Source: Yamagishiella unicocca (Eukaryota; Chlorophyta; Chlorophyceae; Chlamydomonadales; Volvocaceae). From it: a stretch of 64,000 nucleotides of DNA. Both the position numbers and the translations under genes were made by a program. Under the pieces are notes generated by a model. The model saw only the letters and a list, made by a program, of their open reading frames with translations. It did no database searches and was not told the origin of the DNA. Location of the stretch: contig BDSL01000112.1 in assembly GCA_003116995.1 (NCBI GenBank), positions 62,001 to 126,000 on the forward strand, in the 5' to 3' direction. Below, piece by piece: positions 44,664 through 57,000 of this stretch (its first letter is position 1; each line of letters starts with the position of its first letter).

Positions 44664-47600
44664 GCCGGAGGAGAGAGGAGGGGCGGGATGGAAGGGAGAC
44701 CCGTGGGTCGACAGGAGGAAGAGGAGTGGGCGGAGGAGGGGGGGTTTCGGGAGTGTGGTCTGACTGTGTGGGAGCGCAGCTGGAGACGCATCGGGGAGAG
44801 GAGGGGGAGGCAGGTGCCCTTCTACGGGGCTGCGCAGCCTCCCGAAGTGAGGTGCGGGGTGGAGGGTTTCGAGGAAGACCCGTGGATGCCAGAAGAAGAA
44901 ACCGTTGGGGTGGAGGGTGGGGGGAGTAGGGGGTTATGGGGAGGAGGGCAAGGAAGGGCGGATGGCAGGCCGGTGCTCAGTGCTCAGCAGTGCGGGTGAT
45001 GCCCCAATGGTAGGGGGCGGTGATGAGGCGGGTGGTGGTGGTGGTTGACCTGGCGGTCGTGTCGAACGGTTTGGGTGGGTGAGGCGGCTCCCCCCCGTGG
45101 GGGGATGCCGCGTGTTGGACTGGCGGGGGCGGGTGTGCAGTGGAGGCGGGAGGAAGGAGCCGTCGGGCCGCCTGCCACCTGCCGTCTCCTGCCTGATCGC
45201 CGCATGCCGGATTGCGAGGCGCTCGGTGTCCCGCGGTGCAGTGCCCGGAGGGGGGGCGGCGGACCCCGGCGGGCGGAAGATATGAGTGGGGGCGCACACA
45301 GCAGCCCGCTGGTGGGTGGGCGCAGGCGCAACGGCACGGCACTGGCGGCGATGACAAGCTCACGATATTGCGCGCTGTCGAGCCATTTCTAGCGGCGGAC
45401 GCAGCCACCAAGGGGGGGCGGCGACGAGGGCACCCGGAGGGCAGCCTCCGGGTGCCACGGCGGGGTGAGAGAGCAGGGGTGTGTGGAGGAGCGAGGGCGC
45501 GGGGGCGCGCTGCGAGGCGCGCCCCTCCCTGGAGCTGAGAGCGGCCACCACCATAAGCAGGGGGCAGGTCGGCGCGGCACGAGGCACGTACTTGGCTACC
45601 TGTAACTGCCTCCGTTGGGCCTTCACCTGCGGGCTCGCTCGCTCGCTTTCGTGTCGCTCTCGCCAGCTACTCGGCTCCCTCGCTGGTTGGGTCGCAGAGC
45701 GGTATCCACAGGGGACGGCGTCCCTGCACCTTGCCTCGTCAGCCAGCCCCACCCGCCCTGCTTTTCCTCGCATCCTCCACGGGTCTTCCTCGCAACCCGC
45801 CCTGTGGATCCGGTGGATCCGACCACCGTCGCCTGGGGCGAGGTGGCGTTGTGCATGTGCGTGCAGTGCGGTGCACAGAGCCACCGACGGTGTGCGCTGC
45901 CGTTGGCAGTTGGCCGGCCCCCAAGTCACGCTATGCCTGTGTATGCTCGGCTTGCCTTCGAGCGGAGACAACCAAGGGGAAGTCGCCGTGTGTTACCGCG
46001 AGTAAAAGGAACAACTGACGTGGGTAGGGTTTGCGCAGGGGCCCGCTCCATTTATTGGATTTCAACGCAGACGAGCCAAACCGCAGAGCGCGACCCCTGG
46101 CCCCATTCCGCACCTTTCATTTATAGATTTATACGACGGGCAAGAAAGCCAAACAAAACTTCACGCCCCTCGCGTCACCGCGACAAATAACAAAGCAAAT
46201 TTCGTTCTACTCCTCACTGCGGCCACCTTGCCAACGAGCAGCAACACCTCGTGGAGGCACCTTCGGCCCTCGCAGCACAGTACTAGTACCCAACACGCAG
46301 ACCAACTTATCGTCATCCGGACCACCACTTGGAATTAAGGGTAGGACCACCGTGCCCCAAACGATCCACAACTCCTTCCCCACCAACCACAACGCCTACG
46401 GAATGACTCTGCCAAATTAAGTGTTGGCCCAGTACCAGAGCGCCAATGCAGTTTAGGGCGACGGCGGGGCCGGGGGGGGTGTGTAAATACATAAAACTTA
46501 CGCAAGCGCCTTATTTCCTATTTTGGAACAAAAGTCATTAGCCCATTTCCCGCATCACCGCAGCCCTCAATGGCATCGGCTCCATGGCAGCCGCGACCCA
46601 GCTTTTTTTTCCACGCCCCGCCAAACACAGCGTCAGGCGAAGGGACAAACACGATAGATATAAAAGCAAAGCGAAACGACCAAACTGCTTGGCGAATGCT
46701 GGGAATGCCGGAGCTTTGCGCCGCCCTTCCTCTTTAGGTTGAAAGCCCGCCCCTTCCCAACCCGCCGTCCACCAAAAGGGACAACCCTGAAACGCCCGAT
46801 ACACGGCGCACACAAAGACGCCGACACATTTGCAGGACACACCCACGCGGGCACATACACACGCAGGAAAAGGCTAGCCTTAGGAAAATACCACCCCAGA
46901 CACACAGGCTGATAGACGCCACGTGCAACAACATTGCATCATCCTGAAGGCGGCCCACCCCCAGCCCGTGCCCCGCTGGGGGGACCGACCGACCCACCGA
47001 CCCACAGCAGACAGGGTGAGGACAGGAGGAAACAGCTGCATGACGAGGCATGACGTGCCCCAGCGGGCACCGGCCCAGCTTGTCGGGATCACACACCCAC
47101 AGCCCGGCACAGCACCAACTTCCACCACTCCACTTTTGTGGAGCAAGCACAGCGCCATCAGACATAGTGACACGACGGCCTTATTTCTTTCAATTCCGCA
47201 CAACCACCCACACGCGGCGGGCCGAAGCAGTTGTCCCGCAACGACACGCTATTATTGTGCACGCTCGCACTCCGCACCGGTGTTGGACGACACATTGATG
47301 TAGGATGCCTCCATCGCCATCCCTATGACCGGTGGGATGCCTCTCTCGGGCGAAGCACAGCGGCTCAGCCTTATTCGGAAATCGCCACAGCAGCAGAAGC
47401 ACCACAGACCACTGCCATAAGTCTCCTGCAGTGGCCAGGCGTCCTCATAATGTGCAGCTGTCGGTAAGCTCTGAGTATAAGTGTGGAGGCCGCCGCCACA
47501 AGGGCCGCAACCAGAACCACAAAAATGTCTCCAAAACGTCTAGGGCGGCTCCAACACAGGCTGGTGGTCGTCATAGGGGGAGCCCCGGTCGACATGCCCA

Positions 47601-49440
47601 CCTCGCACCATTGCTAACCAGCCACCCTCCAGAAACGTTCAGTTCTCATGGGGGGCGTGCCTTCATACGCGTCGTCCAGCCATCCGTCCGTCATCCAAAT
47701 GCCCTCCTCGCGGCTGCCGACGGCTTTGCGTGGCGTGCGTTGTCTGTCTCAGCCTTATTTCCCAAAACGCGAAGCATCGCTACGCGAAAAGTTATGGCAC
47801 ATCACCTGCTGCGAACCTAAGCGACCCCAATGCCTCTCCCCCCAAGCTGGCACAAATAAGGGGGGGAAGCCTTTCCCCACCGCACCCGCATTGTTGTTGT
47901 GTACGGCAATCTTCCCCCAGCCACTGCTGCGCAGACCTCTCCGCGTCAGCCCGCCGGCCGCATGCAGGTTGGTTGACCCCCCACAGCCCATCCAGTCATC
48001 AGTGCACCATGCAGAGCAGCAAGCAGCCACAATCCCAAAACCAAAGCGCGGCCAGTCAGCCCACCTCCATTGTTAGCACCGCCGTGCTCCTGCTCTCATA
48101 CCCATTCCCGGACCTTACAAAGATCAAAACACGCGCCGCCTCGAAACGCCAGGCAGCAAACGATGCAGTACACAAGGCAACGGGCCGTGGTCATGATGAA
48201 CTCCCCCACCCATGCCCACCACGGCGCGTGTGGCCACCCAAGCCCTTAAGGCGGTGCGGGGGAGGCCGAGGCGGGGGCACAGATGTGGAAGCAGCAGCAC
48301 GCGGCTCCATCGATTGGGCTTAAGGAGTTCACTGCCAAAGCAGACGCAAGACTGGACTAGACGACGGAAGAGGGACCGTGCAACGGCGGGTGTAACGCCA
48401 CCTCCATGGCGCGGTTCGACTGTCGAGGACAGCAGCCAATCCAACAGCAACAGCAACAGCAGAGCACGAGGTTCCAGGGCAGCCCGCTCGTCCAGTCCTC
48501 CACCGTGCGTCACCGATCTGGGTCTGGACCCTGCATCAGGAGGGTCCCCCATCACCGCCGCAGAAGCATCAGCACGAGTAGCACCGCTTCAGCCGCTGTG
48601 TGTATGTGTATACCAGATGCACATGCGGATACCGCAGGGCCGGGTAAAACCACCCCGACCCAGTCCCCTTCCACCAACCCGACAATACGGAGTAAGGAAA
48701 ACCCAGAAGGCGCGAATACCGCCGCAGAAGCACCACTTATTCATTTACCGGTACCTCCCGTCGTCCCTCCACACATCTGCCAACTTGCGCTGTAAGTTCC
48801 GCATGTGGTATGTGTTCACAGGCGCACACGAACTGTTATTCTAGGGGCCGCCTGCGCTACGATAAGGGGCATCGACCCCTACAGCCCCGCCCTAAGACCG
48901 CGTCCATAGTGGCTGACAGATACAGATCGCAACGAAAGAGACACCAACGCCAACACGCCCTTCCTCGCGAGCCTGACCCAGATCGGGGATTGCCCCCAGG
49001 TCGCACCGTCAGCCCCCGACAACTGCCAGAGGAGACGAGTATGAACAACAAGCCGCCGCGGCGCTGAGGCGCACCCGCCCACCACCACCACCGCCACCAC
49101 ACGTCCGCCGAAGATCCGAATCAGCATCCGAAGCGGTATCAGCATCGGCAGCGGCGCCTCAATGTACGTGTAATTCTCGTCCCCCGACTCGATTTAGGAG
49201 ACCACTCTGAGCAGCCCGCCGCGATTGTTGGCCGACAGCGGACGAGGACTCTTCTGAGGCAGGCGGGCGGGCGCGCCACCACACCAGGCAAAGCCAAGAC
49301 ACGCGAGGCACAGGCGGCGTGCCTCGCCTCCCAGATGCCCACCGGGGGATGTGCCCACATCGGTGTGTCCGCATGCATCTCCTCCCACGCGGGCTGGCAG
49401 GCCGTCCGCCCGTCTCTCCCCCTTTCCTCCCACATGCCGC
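44664..49440. other. Gene-poor convergent region between PDI-C and the Gln-rich gene
   Basis: Nearly 4.8 kb in which no exon structure could be supported. It holds 3' regions of the two converging genes: TGTAA on the plus strand at 45601 (about 940 bases after the PDI-C stop) and 46481, and TGTAA on the minus strand at 48115-48119. Dispersed A-type repeats lie at 44867-44905 (+) and 45765-45799 (-). A long frame at 48212-48844 is Ser/Arg-rich without a domain. From about 46000 to 49100 the plus strand is CA-rich and C-skewed. Confidence 0.5.
45601..45605 (+). promoter_or_regulatory. Candidate TGTAA polyadenylation signal of PDI-C
   Basis: First plus-strand TGTAA noticed after the PDI-C stop, about 940 bases downstream; the long distance lowers confidence. 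Confidence 0.3.
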
Positions 49441-51741
49441 CTACTCGGTGATGACCTGCTTGCTCATCAGCTCCGCCAGCTCTCGGGCCAGGGACACGAA
49501 GTCGCACTCCTCGGTGGCGTCCTCGCGCTCGCGCTCCGGCTCCTCGACCACCACCTGATGACAACCACGGGCGCGACACCGAGGGGGGGAGGGAGGGGAG
49601 GGAGGGGCGTTAGCGAGCTGTCAGAGCCAGCATCAAAATGGAGGCGAAGTCAACAAAGGACAAGACGACAGTGGTGGCGAGGGGGCAAGGTCACTTGCGC
49701 GCAAAGAGGAACCGCGACCTTCACCTGCATATGGCCACATGGGCTCTGGGTGCGGCCACACCTGCGCGCGTCGCTCCCTTCTCCCTCTCCCCCTCACCTT
49801 CATGGTGTCCACGAGGTAACCGAACGCCGAGGGCGGGTGCGAGTCCAGCTCCGAATGGGTGCTGGCCCGGGAAAACTCCAGCGTAGTCTGGCGGGAGTAC
49901 GGGTCCGTGATGGAGCAGATCGCGTTGCTGTCCACACTGCACGAGGGACTGTTGTCGTTGATCGGCGAGGTGGGCGAGTGCGACGAGTTGGAGTGCAGCA
50001 TGACGCCCAGCTGCGCCCCCTGGCTGTGGCTGTGGTGGCCGCCGTTGTTGTTGTTGATGTTGATGTGGCCGCCGCTGTTGACGGCGCCGGCGGAGGTGTC
50101 GCTGTTGTTGCGATCGGTCCGAGTTCCGGCCGCCTTGCCGCTGTTGGAGGAGGACGCGCTAGCCAGGTGCGGCAGGAAGACGCCGGTGCCGCCGCTGGCG
50201 TGGGCGCCACTCGCGATGACGGCCTTCATGGGGTGCCAGTCCTCGGAGGCCCATGAGGGAGCCTTGGCGGTGGCAGCGTAGCGCGCGCGGCGGCCGCCTT
50301 CGCCGCCACGCCCCTGGCCACCTCGGCCGTTGGGCCCTAGGCCTGAGGGCTGCCGGATGGGCGGCCTGGGGAGAGGAGGGGTGTGTGTAAAAACCGTTTT
50401 ACACGCGACGGGACAGGATGTTTGGCGCATGGAGAGGGGGGGGGGGTGAAAAATCCGTTTTTACACGCGACGGGATATTTGGCGCATGGAGAGGAGGGGG
50501 GAAGCAAGGGGGGAGCGGCGGCGGCGGTGGCGGAGGTTTGCGGGCAGCACGAAGCGTTGGCGAGACATAGGGCAGTGGATGGCCCGGAGGTGATGGGTGC
50601 GTGAGATGACGGTGTGTGGTTTGGTAACCCCCAAAGGCGCGGCAATGCGAACCAACTGGGCAATGTGTCGAAGGTGCGGGATTCCGGATCGGCACCGGAA
50701 CTGAGCTGGCCCACCGGCCCCCCTCCAGAGCCCAATTTTGTGGCAACCCACCTCTTGCTGTTCACCATCCCTGACATAGATTGCCCTTGGGCTGCAGGCA
50801 GCATCTGTGTCGAAGCCCGTCGCTGGCCCGCCACCAGGTGCTCAGAGCTGAAGCTGCGCACGGGTAGGTTGTGCTGGCTCATGACACCCGAAATGCGTTG
50901 CAGGCCAACGAGCTGTGTAGTAGGGTTGGCGGCCTGGTGCAGAGCGGCAAGCTGCTTTTGGTGCTCATAATCGAGCGCAGGACCATATGCGCTGGCTACG
51001 TCAAAGCTGGATCCCCTTCCCAAACTCTCCAGGTCGGTCGTGCGGCTGCGCTGGAAGGGATTCGAGGCCCGCGGCACGTGCTGGTGGAGCGCGCTTAGCT
51101 GCTGTTGCAGCTGAGCAAGCTCCTGCTGCTGTTGAAGTGCTTGCAATTGCTGTAAAACGGAAAATAAAGGGAATTTGGCTTTAGGAAAGAATGCATTTGG
51201 AACGCATTGCGAAGGTGCCTTTTCCGCCAAACACACCCACCTGCAAAGCAGTCGCCACCTGCACCTGCTGCATGCGATGCTCTTCAAGCTTGGCGGCCAG
51301 GCTCTGTGCGACCTTCTGCGCAACATAAGGGCAACGCGCAGTTACGAGCTTCCCCCGTGCCGCGGCTTGCGCCGCTCAACGGCGCATGCTAGAATGAGGA
51401 AAATACAGTAATCAGGAGTATTCGTTTGCGCAAAGCTGGGAAAAGCGCCCCGTCCTGACACAAAGGGTGTCAGCCTCAGCCGCTGTGCTTATCCAACTTA
51501 TTGGGTAAGCCGGTCGGACTCCTCAGCCCACCTGGTACAAATCATTTTGGTCTGTATGTGCTGCAGAAGGCCATCCAAGGGCCTGCTGTGGCAGCCCAGT
51601 TGCCTTCAGCTGCTGCAGCTGCGCCTCGAGGCCGAGGACACCAAGGCCCTGCCCCGCGCCCTGGGATTGCGCCCCATGCAGGAAAGCGCTCACGTCATAG
51701 CCGCTCAAGAGAAACTCTTCTAGAGCCGGGAGCTCCGCCAT
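49441..51741 (-). CDS. Gln-rich protein with GTGVFLP motif, function unknown
   Basis: Five minus-strand exons: 51741-51532, 51315-51241, 51149-50752, 50365-49798, 49554-49441; all phases agree, 454 aa. The start is MAELPALEEFLLSGYDVSAFLHG, an acidic helical N-terminus; then a helix KVAQSLAAKLEEHRMQQ and a Gln-rich stretch (about residues 96-120) likely to form a coiled coil; a Ser-rich middle with RTTDLESLGRGSSFDVASAYG; then WASEDWHPMKAV and GTGVFLPHL, followed by Asn/His/Ser low complexity and an acidic C-terminal helix (CDFVSLARELAELMSKQV). A GTGVFLP-type motif occurs in some uncharacterised plant proteins; I cannot name a family. The regular phases and start context say it is a real gene. 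A role in RNA or transcription scaffolding would be only a guess. Confidence 0.8.
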
Positions 51742-54088
51742 ACAGGAGCCCAAGAGGAAGTGGGGAACCCCAGCTGAAACAAAAAAGGAACGCCTAAGAA
51801 TAATGCAGACGGACAATTAACTATCAGACGCGCAAGCTTCTGCCACCACTGTATGCTGGGATGGAAATGCTGGCAGATGGCTATAGGACTCCTTAGTGGT
51901 TTCCCAAAGAGTACGAGAGCGCACGTACATTACGGATGGCGCCCTTCACTTGGGGTGAAACTATGAAACTATAACAACATCTTCATTCTGAAATTTAGCA
52001 TCGCTTCAGACAGGTTAGATATTCGTTGTGGATGTCCTCCGGCCCATATGACGTGGTTGTACGATGCAGTATCAGTATATCACGAGGATAGTTTGCCAGC
52101 TGCTGTCAGCGTAGGATCTTGTCGGCACGTCGTTTAGGTAAAATAATGCAATGCTGATTCATACGCGCCTCGGTGGTTTCCACTTTCCCCTTGGGCTAGT
52201 TTCAGCACCCAAGTCTAGACACCATAAGCAACCTTGTTTGCAACTTCCAAGCACACAATTGCTCGGGGCCTGGGTGATGCATGCTCCCACTGGGCAGCAT
52301 GGACTCACGAGTCGCGCGGAAGGCAAAAGTCGCTCGGCCGGTGTCGCAACTTCACGTAAAGGCCATGACGCACTTGTGTATTATTTGGACATCCCATATT
52401 TGCTGCATAATCGGCTGTTCACTCTACTCGTATATATGCAGTTTGCTCAAAGTTGTAGTTTTGGCGAAGTTCTGCTATTGTGTCCATGAGTACTAGCGGA
52501 TTTGTCCTTGCTTTCTTCCGGTAGTCTGATAGAAAGACAGCGTAAGCGTCCTGTCGTAACATTACCACTTAGCCTGCGGACGAGGCACGGGAATTAATCA
52601 TTTTGGCCTCCGAACCAACAATAAAACTTCAATGACAGCACTGAAGTGCTTGCAGACAGGACGTTGTTATTGTACACCGCAAAGGGGGATGTTAGCCATC
52701 ATTGTGCAATATGGAAACGTTTCATTTGCAGAGGGCACGACGCTGAGCGCGTTGCAAGACGGAAACTATGTCAGGTTACAAAGTTACCTGAAACCTCACC
52801 TCGCTGGCGCAAGCCTTAAAATCTTATGGACGTTGATAATAACAACTGATCCTCGCACTGGAGGGTTGGTGCCAAACATTTGGGTGTGCGACGTGTGACG
52901 AGACAACCGCTAACTGGACGCTGCGAACTTCAATGGCACATGCATGAATCGTCGCGCCCAATCCCTTATACGAGGCATCCTTTAAAATCCGTCATTGCAA
53001 TCGTGTGCGCGACCCTCACACCCCAAACGACGGATCCAGCAAGTGGAGTGCCCCTGACAAATCGCTATCCACATATCCTTGAAGTCAATCCAAGCAAGGA
53101 TAATACATTCGGAGGAGGCAAAAATGGAGCGGTTTTGAGACGGATAGGTCCGACACGGCGAGTCGCGCTGCTCGTCAGAAATGCATGCTCGCTGTCTCTG
53201 CCCTAGCAAGAACGTTCCCAAGTATCTTGAATATCAGTCCTTTTGAAATTCAAGTCTATAAGATTAGGAGGAACGTTCGTTCATGCTGGCGCCGCGAGCG
53301 TTGCCTTCGACAAACGGCGCCTGGCCTTGCCCAGTGCCAGTATTTTTCTAGCACGACCGCATTTTTATAGTGTGCACACTCTTCATGTATATGGCCCAGC
53401 ACTCTAGTATGGCACACACCGGTATGCCCGAATCCAGAAACCGAACGCTTGTCCGCTCGAATCGCTCCAACGGCTGCGATGTTATGCGGTGTCGATGCAT
53501 ATGGCACATGAGGGTTGCAATTCCAGCGTCGGTCCCATCCTTATCCTACAATCTGGAACTACAGCAACCATGCAATGAACTTGACGGCGTCAGCCGCTGC
53601 CGACCACCCCAGCCAGGATCTTCGACCTCCATCGAAATTGGCTTCGATGCCACGCACCCTTGCACTTTTGCCTCGTAGTGCCCTTGCGCATACATGCAGA
53701 AATTCAGCAGCGAGCACACATTGGGGCTGTCCGTTCAATCGACTCCTGCCCATCACATTCGGCTGCCGCTACCCTCTCCCGCTGAAGCCCGGTCGCAGCA
53801 TACCAGAACATTGCCCTGCATGCGCTTATGCACGCAATTCGAACACACTCGACGCGAGGCTCGACCAACCGGCCTTGCGCCGCGCCCTCCCAGCAACCTA
53901 CACTTCTCCAGCCAAACCACCACCACCACCACCACCACCACCACCACCACCACCACCACCACCACCACCACCACAATCGCAACCACCAGCCGCAGCCGAT
54001 AGAACCGACACTGCCTCCCCGCCCCGCCTCCCACCCCCTCCCTAGGATGTTACGGTTTTTATACAATCCCCCCTAGGATGTTCCCCCA
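51742..54088. other. Intergenic region upstream of the Gln-rich gene and downstream of SLP2
   Basis: Lower-GC sequence without recognisable genes; frames up to 176 codons around 53515-54045 come mostly from the CCA repeat. A minus-strand TGTAA lies at 52776-52780, far from the SLP2 stop. Confidence 0.5.
53926..53976. repeat. ACC/GGT microsatellite
   Basis: About 16 uninterrupted CCA triplets in the presumed 3' flank of SLP2. Confidence 0.95.
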
Positions 54089-57000
54089 CTACTGCATCGT
54101 CTTGCGAGTAGACAGGATGGGGTTCTGTCCCTCGTCGTACAGCTCGCGACCCACATCCTCAGACTGCCCGCTGCCGCTGCCGCCGCTGGCAGTGCTGGCG
54201 CCGCCGCCGCTGCCGGTGCTGTAGCTCCCGGCAAACACGTCCCCTGCAGGAGCGGTTGCAGCGCCTGTAGAGCCGCGAGCAAGAGGACAGTCATGCGCCG
54301 CAGTCGCGGTTGGTTTAGTGGTCGAGGCGGTTATCGCGGTTGCGGTTGTGGTGGTTAAAAATATTATGGCCTGGCATGGTGGCAGGTTGAAGGGAAGCGG
54401 CTGGGGCGTCAGGTAGGTGGGTGCCAGGCGGGCACGGGGACCGGGGGTCTACACGCATGGGTGGGGCCTCTGCTTCTTGTTGCGTACGGCATGTAGGACC
54501 CTGATCCGCTGTACGGCATGGCGTGAACTACACACCAACTGCGTCTGGCGGCAGGCATACAAAAGAAATGAAACAGCAAGTTGATGTCGGCCGCTCGACA
54601 TGGCCCGCCCCCCGCCTGCCGGTTCTTTTCTGTGACACCCCCGCCTGCGCCAGCTACACTTCCCACGTTGAGTAGTAACCGGTTCTTGGTTATGTTTTTG
54701 CGGTTATCAGTAAACAGTAAAAACCGGTTATCTGTTATTGTTTTTGCCCCCCCCCTTTGTGCTGCCGCGTTAGGCCGGTCCACATCGAACCGCTGCCGGC
54801 CCCTCTGCACAACCTTCGGCCCCCACCCCCACCCGTGGTTGGGGGTTGGGGGTTGGGCCGCACGCCACGACCCGGGGTGCCCCACATCAACAACCGGCGG
54901 CACGCTGCTGCGCCGTGTTGCGAGCTCCCGGAACTCAGCATTGGATGCTCGCCCGCGTCAAAACAAAACAAACCTTGACGCCAAGAGAGAAACACGCGCC
55001 CCTTTGCGTCACCCTCGACTGCCTCGTTCCCCAGACAGCGACAGCTCAGCCCCCACACGCCCCACCCCCACAAAACAAACCCTCAAGCCACGCCGCCGTA
55101 CACCTCGGCCCCAACCCGTCCTCCCTGGAGCGCAGCCAGAGGGTTTGCGCCGCCGCGCCAGGCTGCCCCGCACCTCCCGCTTCCTTCAGCCGCCCGCCGC
55201 TCAAAGCCCAACGCCCAGCCCCCAAGCCCCACACTGCCCCAGCCTACCCGCCGCCCAAAGGCCAACGCCCAGCCCTCAACCCCACACTGCCCCAGCCTAC
55301 CCGCCGCGCCGCCCTTGGGCTGCGCCCCTGCCGGGCTGCCGCTGCCGCCGCCGCCCACTGACAGCCCCGAGGGCCCCGCCGCCACCGTCCTGTATATGGC
55401 CATGGCCTGAGCGACCATGGCGGTTGGGTCGGAGGCGCTCGCGGGCATGATGAGGGTGGTGGTCTCCTTGGCGAGCTGACGGAAGGCCTGGGGAGGGCGG
55501 GGGAAGGAGGGGGGCCGGGCCGGGGCGAGAAGGGGGTGACGGCGGGTTTGGCGGGGGGGGGGGAGGATTGGCCAGGAATGGCGGTGGTGGCGGTGGTGGA
55601 GTAAGTTACAAGTCACGGCGTCCCCCGAGTCGAGCAGTCCTCGGGCAGTTGTGGTGGCAGCAGGCGGCTGCTTGGTCTGTGCGTGACCTGCCCCGACCAC
55701 CAACTACCAACTACCAAGTACAGACCACCTCCAACCCCAACCACACCCAGGGCCCTGTGTCCCACCCTCCCTCCACACGATGCTGGTAATGGCTGTCCTC
55801 CTTTGCCGATTCACCGGTTCCTCCGTTTCCTCCATATCAAACGGTTCCATCGCTGGCCTCCCCAGCCCATCTCCTCGCCCATCAGCTCCAGCACCGCTCC
55901 CTCCTCCCCACCCCCCCACCTCCACCTCCACGGGTTTTCCTTGCAACCCCACCTCCATCCCCATCCCCCCACCTCCATCCCCCCACCTCCATCCCCCCAC
56001 CTCCAAACCCCAACCTCCACCCCCCCACCTCCAAACCCCAACCTCCACCCCCCCACCTCCAAACCCCAACCTCCACCCCCCCACCTCCAAACCCCCACCT
56101 CCAAACCCCCACATCCCATCCCCCACCTCCATCCCCCCACCTCCACCCCCCCGAACCTAAAAACCCCCACCTCCACCCCCCGACCCACCCACCTCGAGGT
56201 ACTTCTCCGCCACCCTCAGCGCCGCCGCCTCCGCGCCGCCCCCCCTCGTGAGCGCGCCGCTGACCACCCCCAGGCTGCGTGCGGTGGCCTCCGCAGTGGC
56301 GAACAGCGCCTCCGCCTCACCCTGAGCCAGGTTGATGGCCTGCTGGCGGGAGGCCTCGGAGGCCAGGATGACCTGCTCCAGGGAAGGGCGGTGGCAAGGA
56401 AACCCCGTGTACCAAGGAAAAGCCGTTTACCAGGGGAAACCCGTGTACCAAGGGAAACCCGTTTAGAACAAACAGACGTTGGGCAGGGAAGGGTGGTGGG
56501 TTTGTCCGTGCCCGGGGGAGGGTGGCAGGAGGAGGGGTGGCATAAAGACCGGTTACACGACGCAGGTATTATAGCTGGCGCATTGTCTTCGGGTACAGGC
56601 AGGAGGGGGGGGCGGTTAGGGCGGACGGGGCCAGGGGGTGGCGAGGGAGCAGGTGGAAACGACATGGGGCCCAAAGAGGGGGGGGGGTATAAAGGAAATC
56701 CGCGAATCCCCCCCGCCCCCGATCTCCCCCCCACCCACCCAAACCCCTCCCCCAACACCCCTCCCCCAACACCCCCGCTCCCCCACCTGCTGCTTGTCAG
56801 CCTCAGCCACGTTGATCTTGCTCTGGCGCAAACCCTCACTCTCCAAGATGTTGGCGCGCTTGCGGCGCTCGGCCTCGGCCTGAGGAGGACGGTTGTCGTA
56901 CCGTGGATGTGGGGATGGGGGGCGGGGGCGGGGGCTGGTAAGAGGGAGTGAGCAAGGCGGCGGGTGGCTGGCGCTGATGACGACGAGAGGGACCAGCGGC

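Noticed and set aside
48212..48844. 210-codon Ser/Arg/Pro-rich plus frame
   Set aside because: Lies in the presumed 3' region of the converging gene, with no domain and no upstream or downstream exons.
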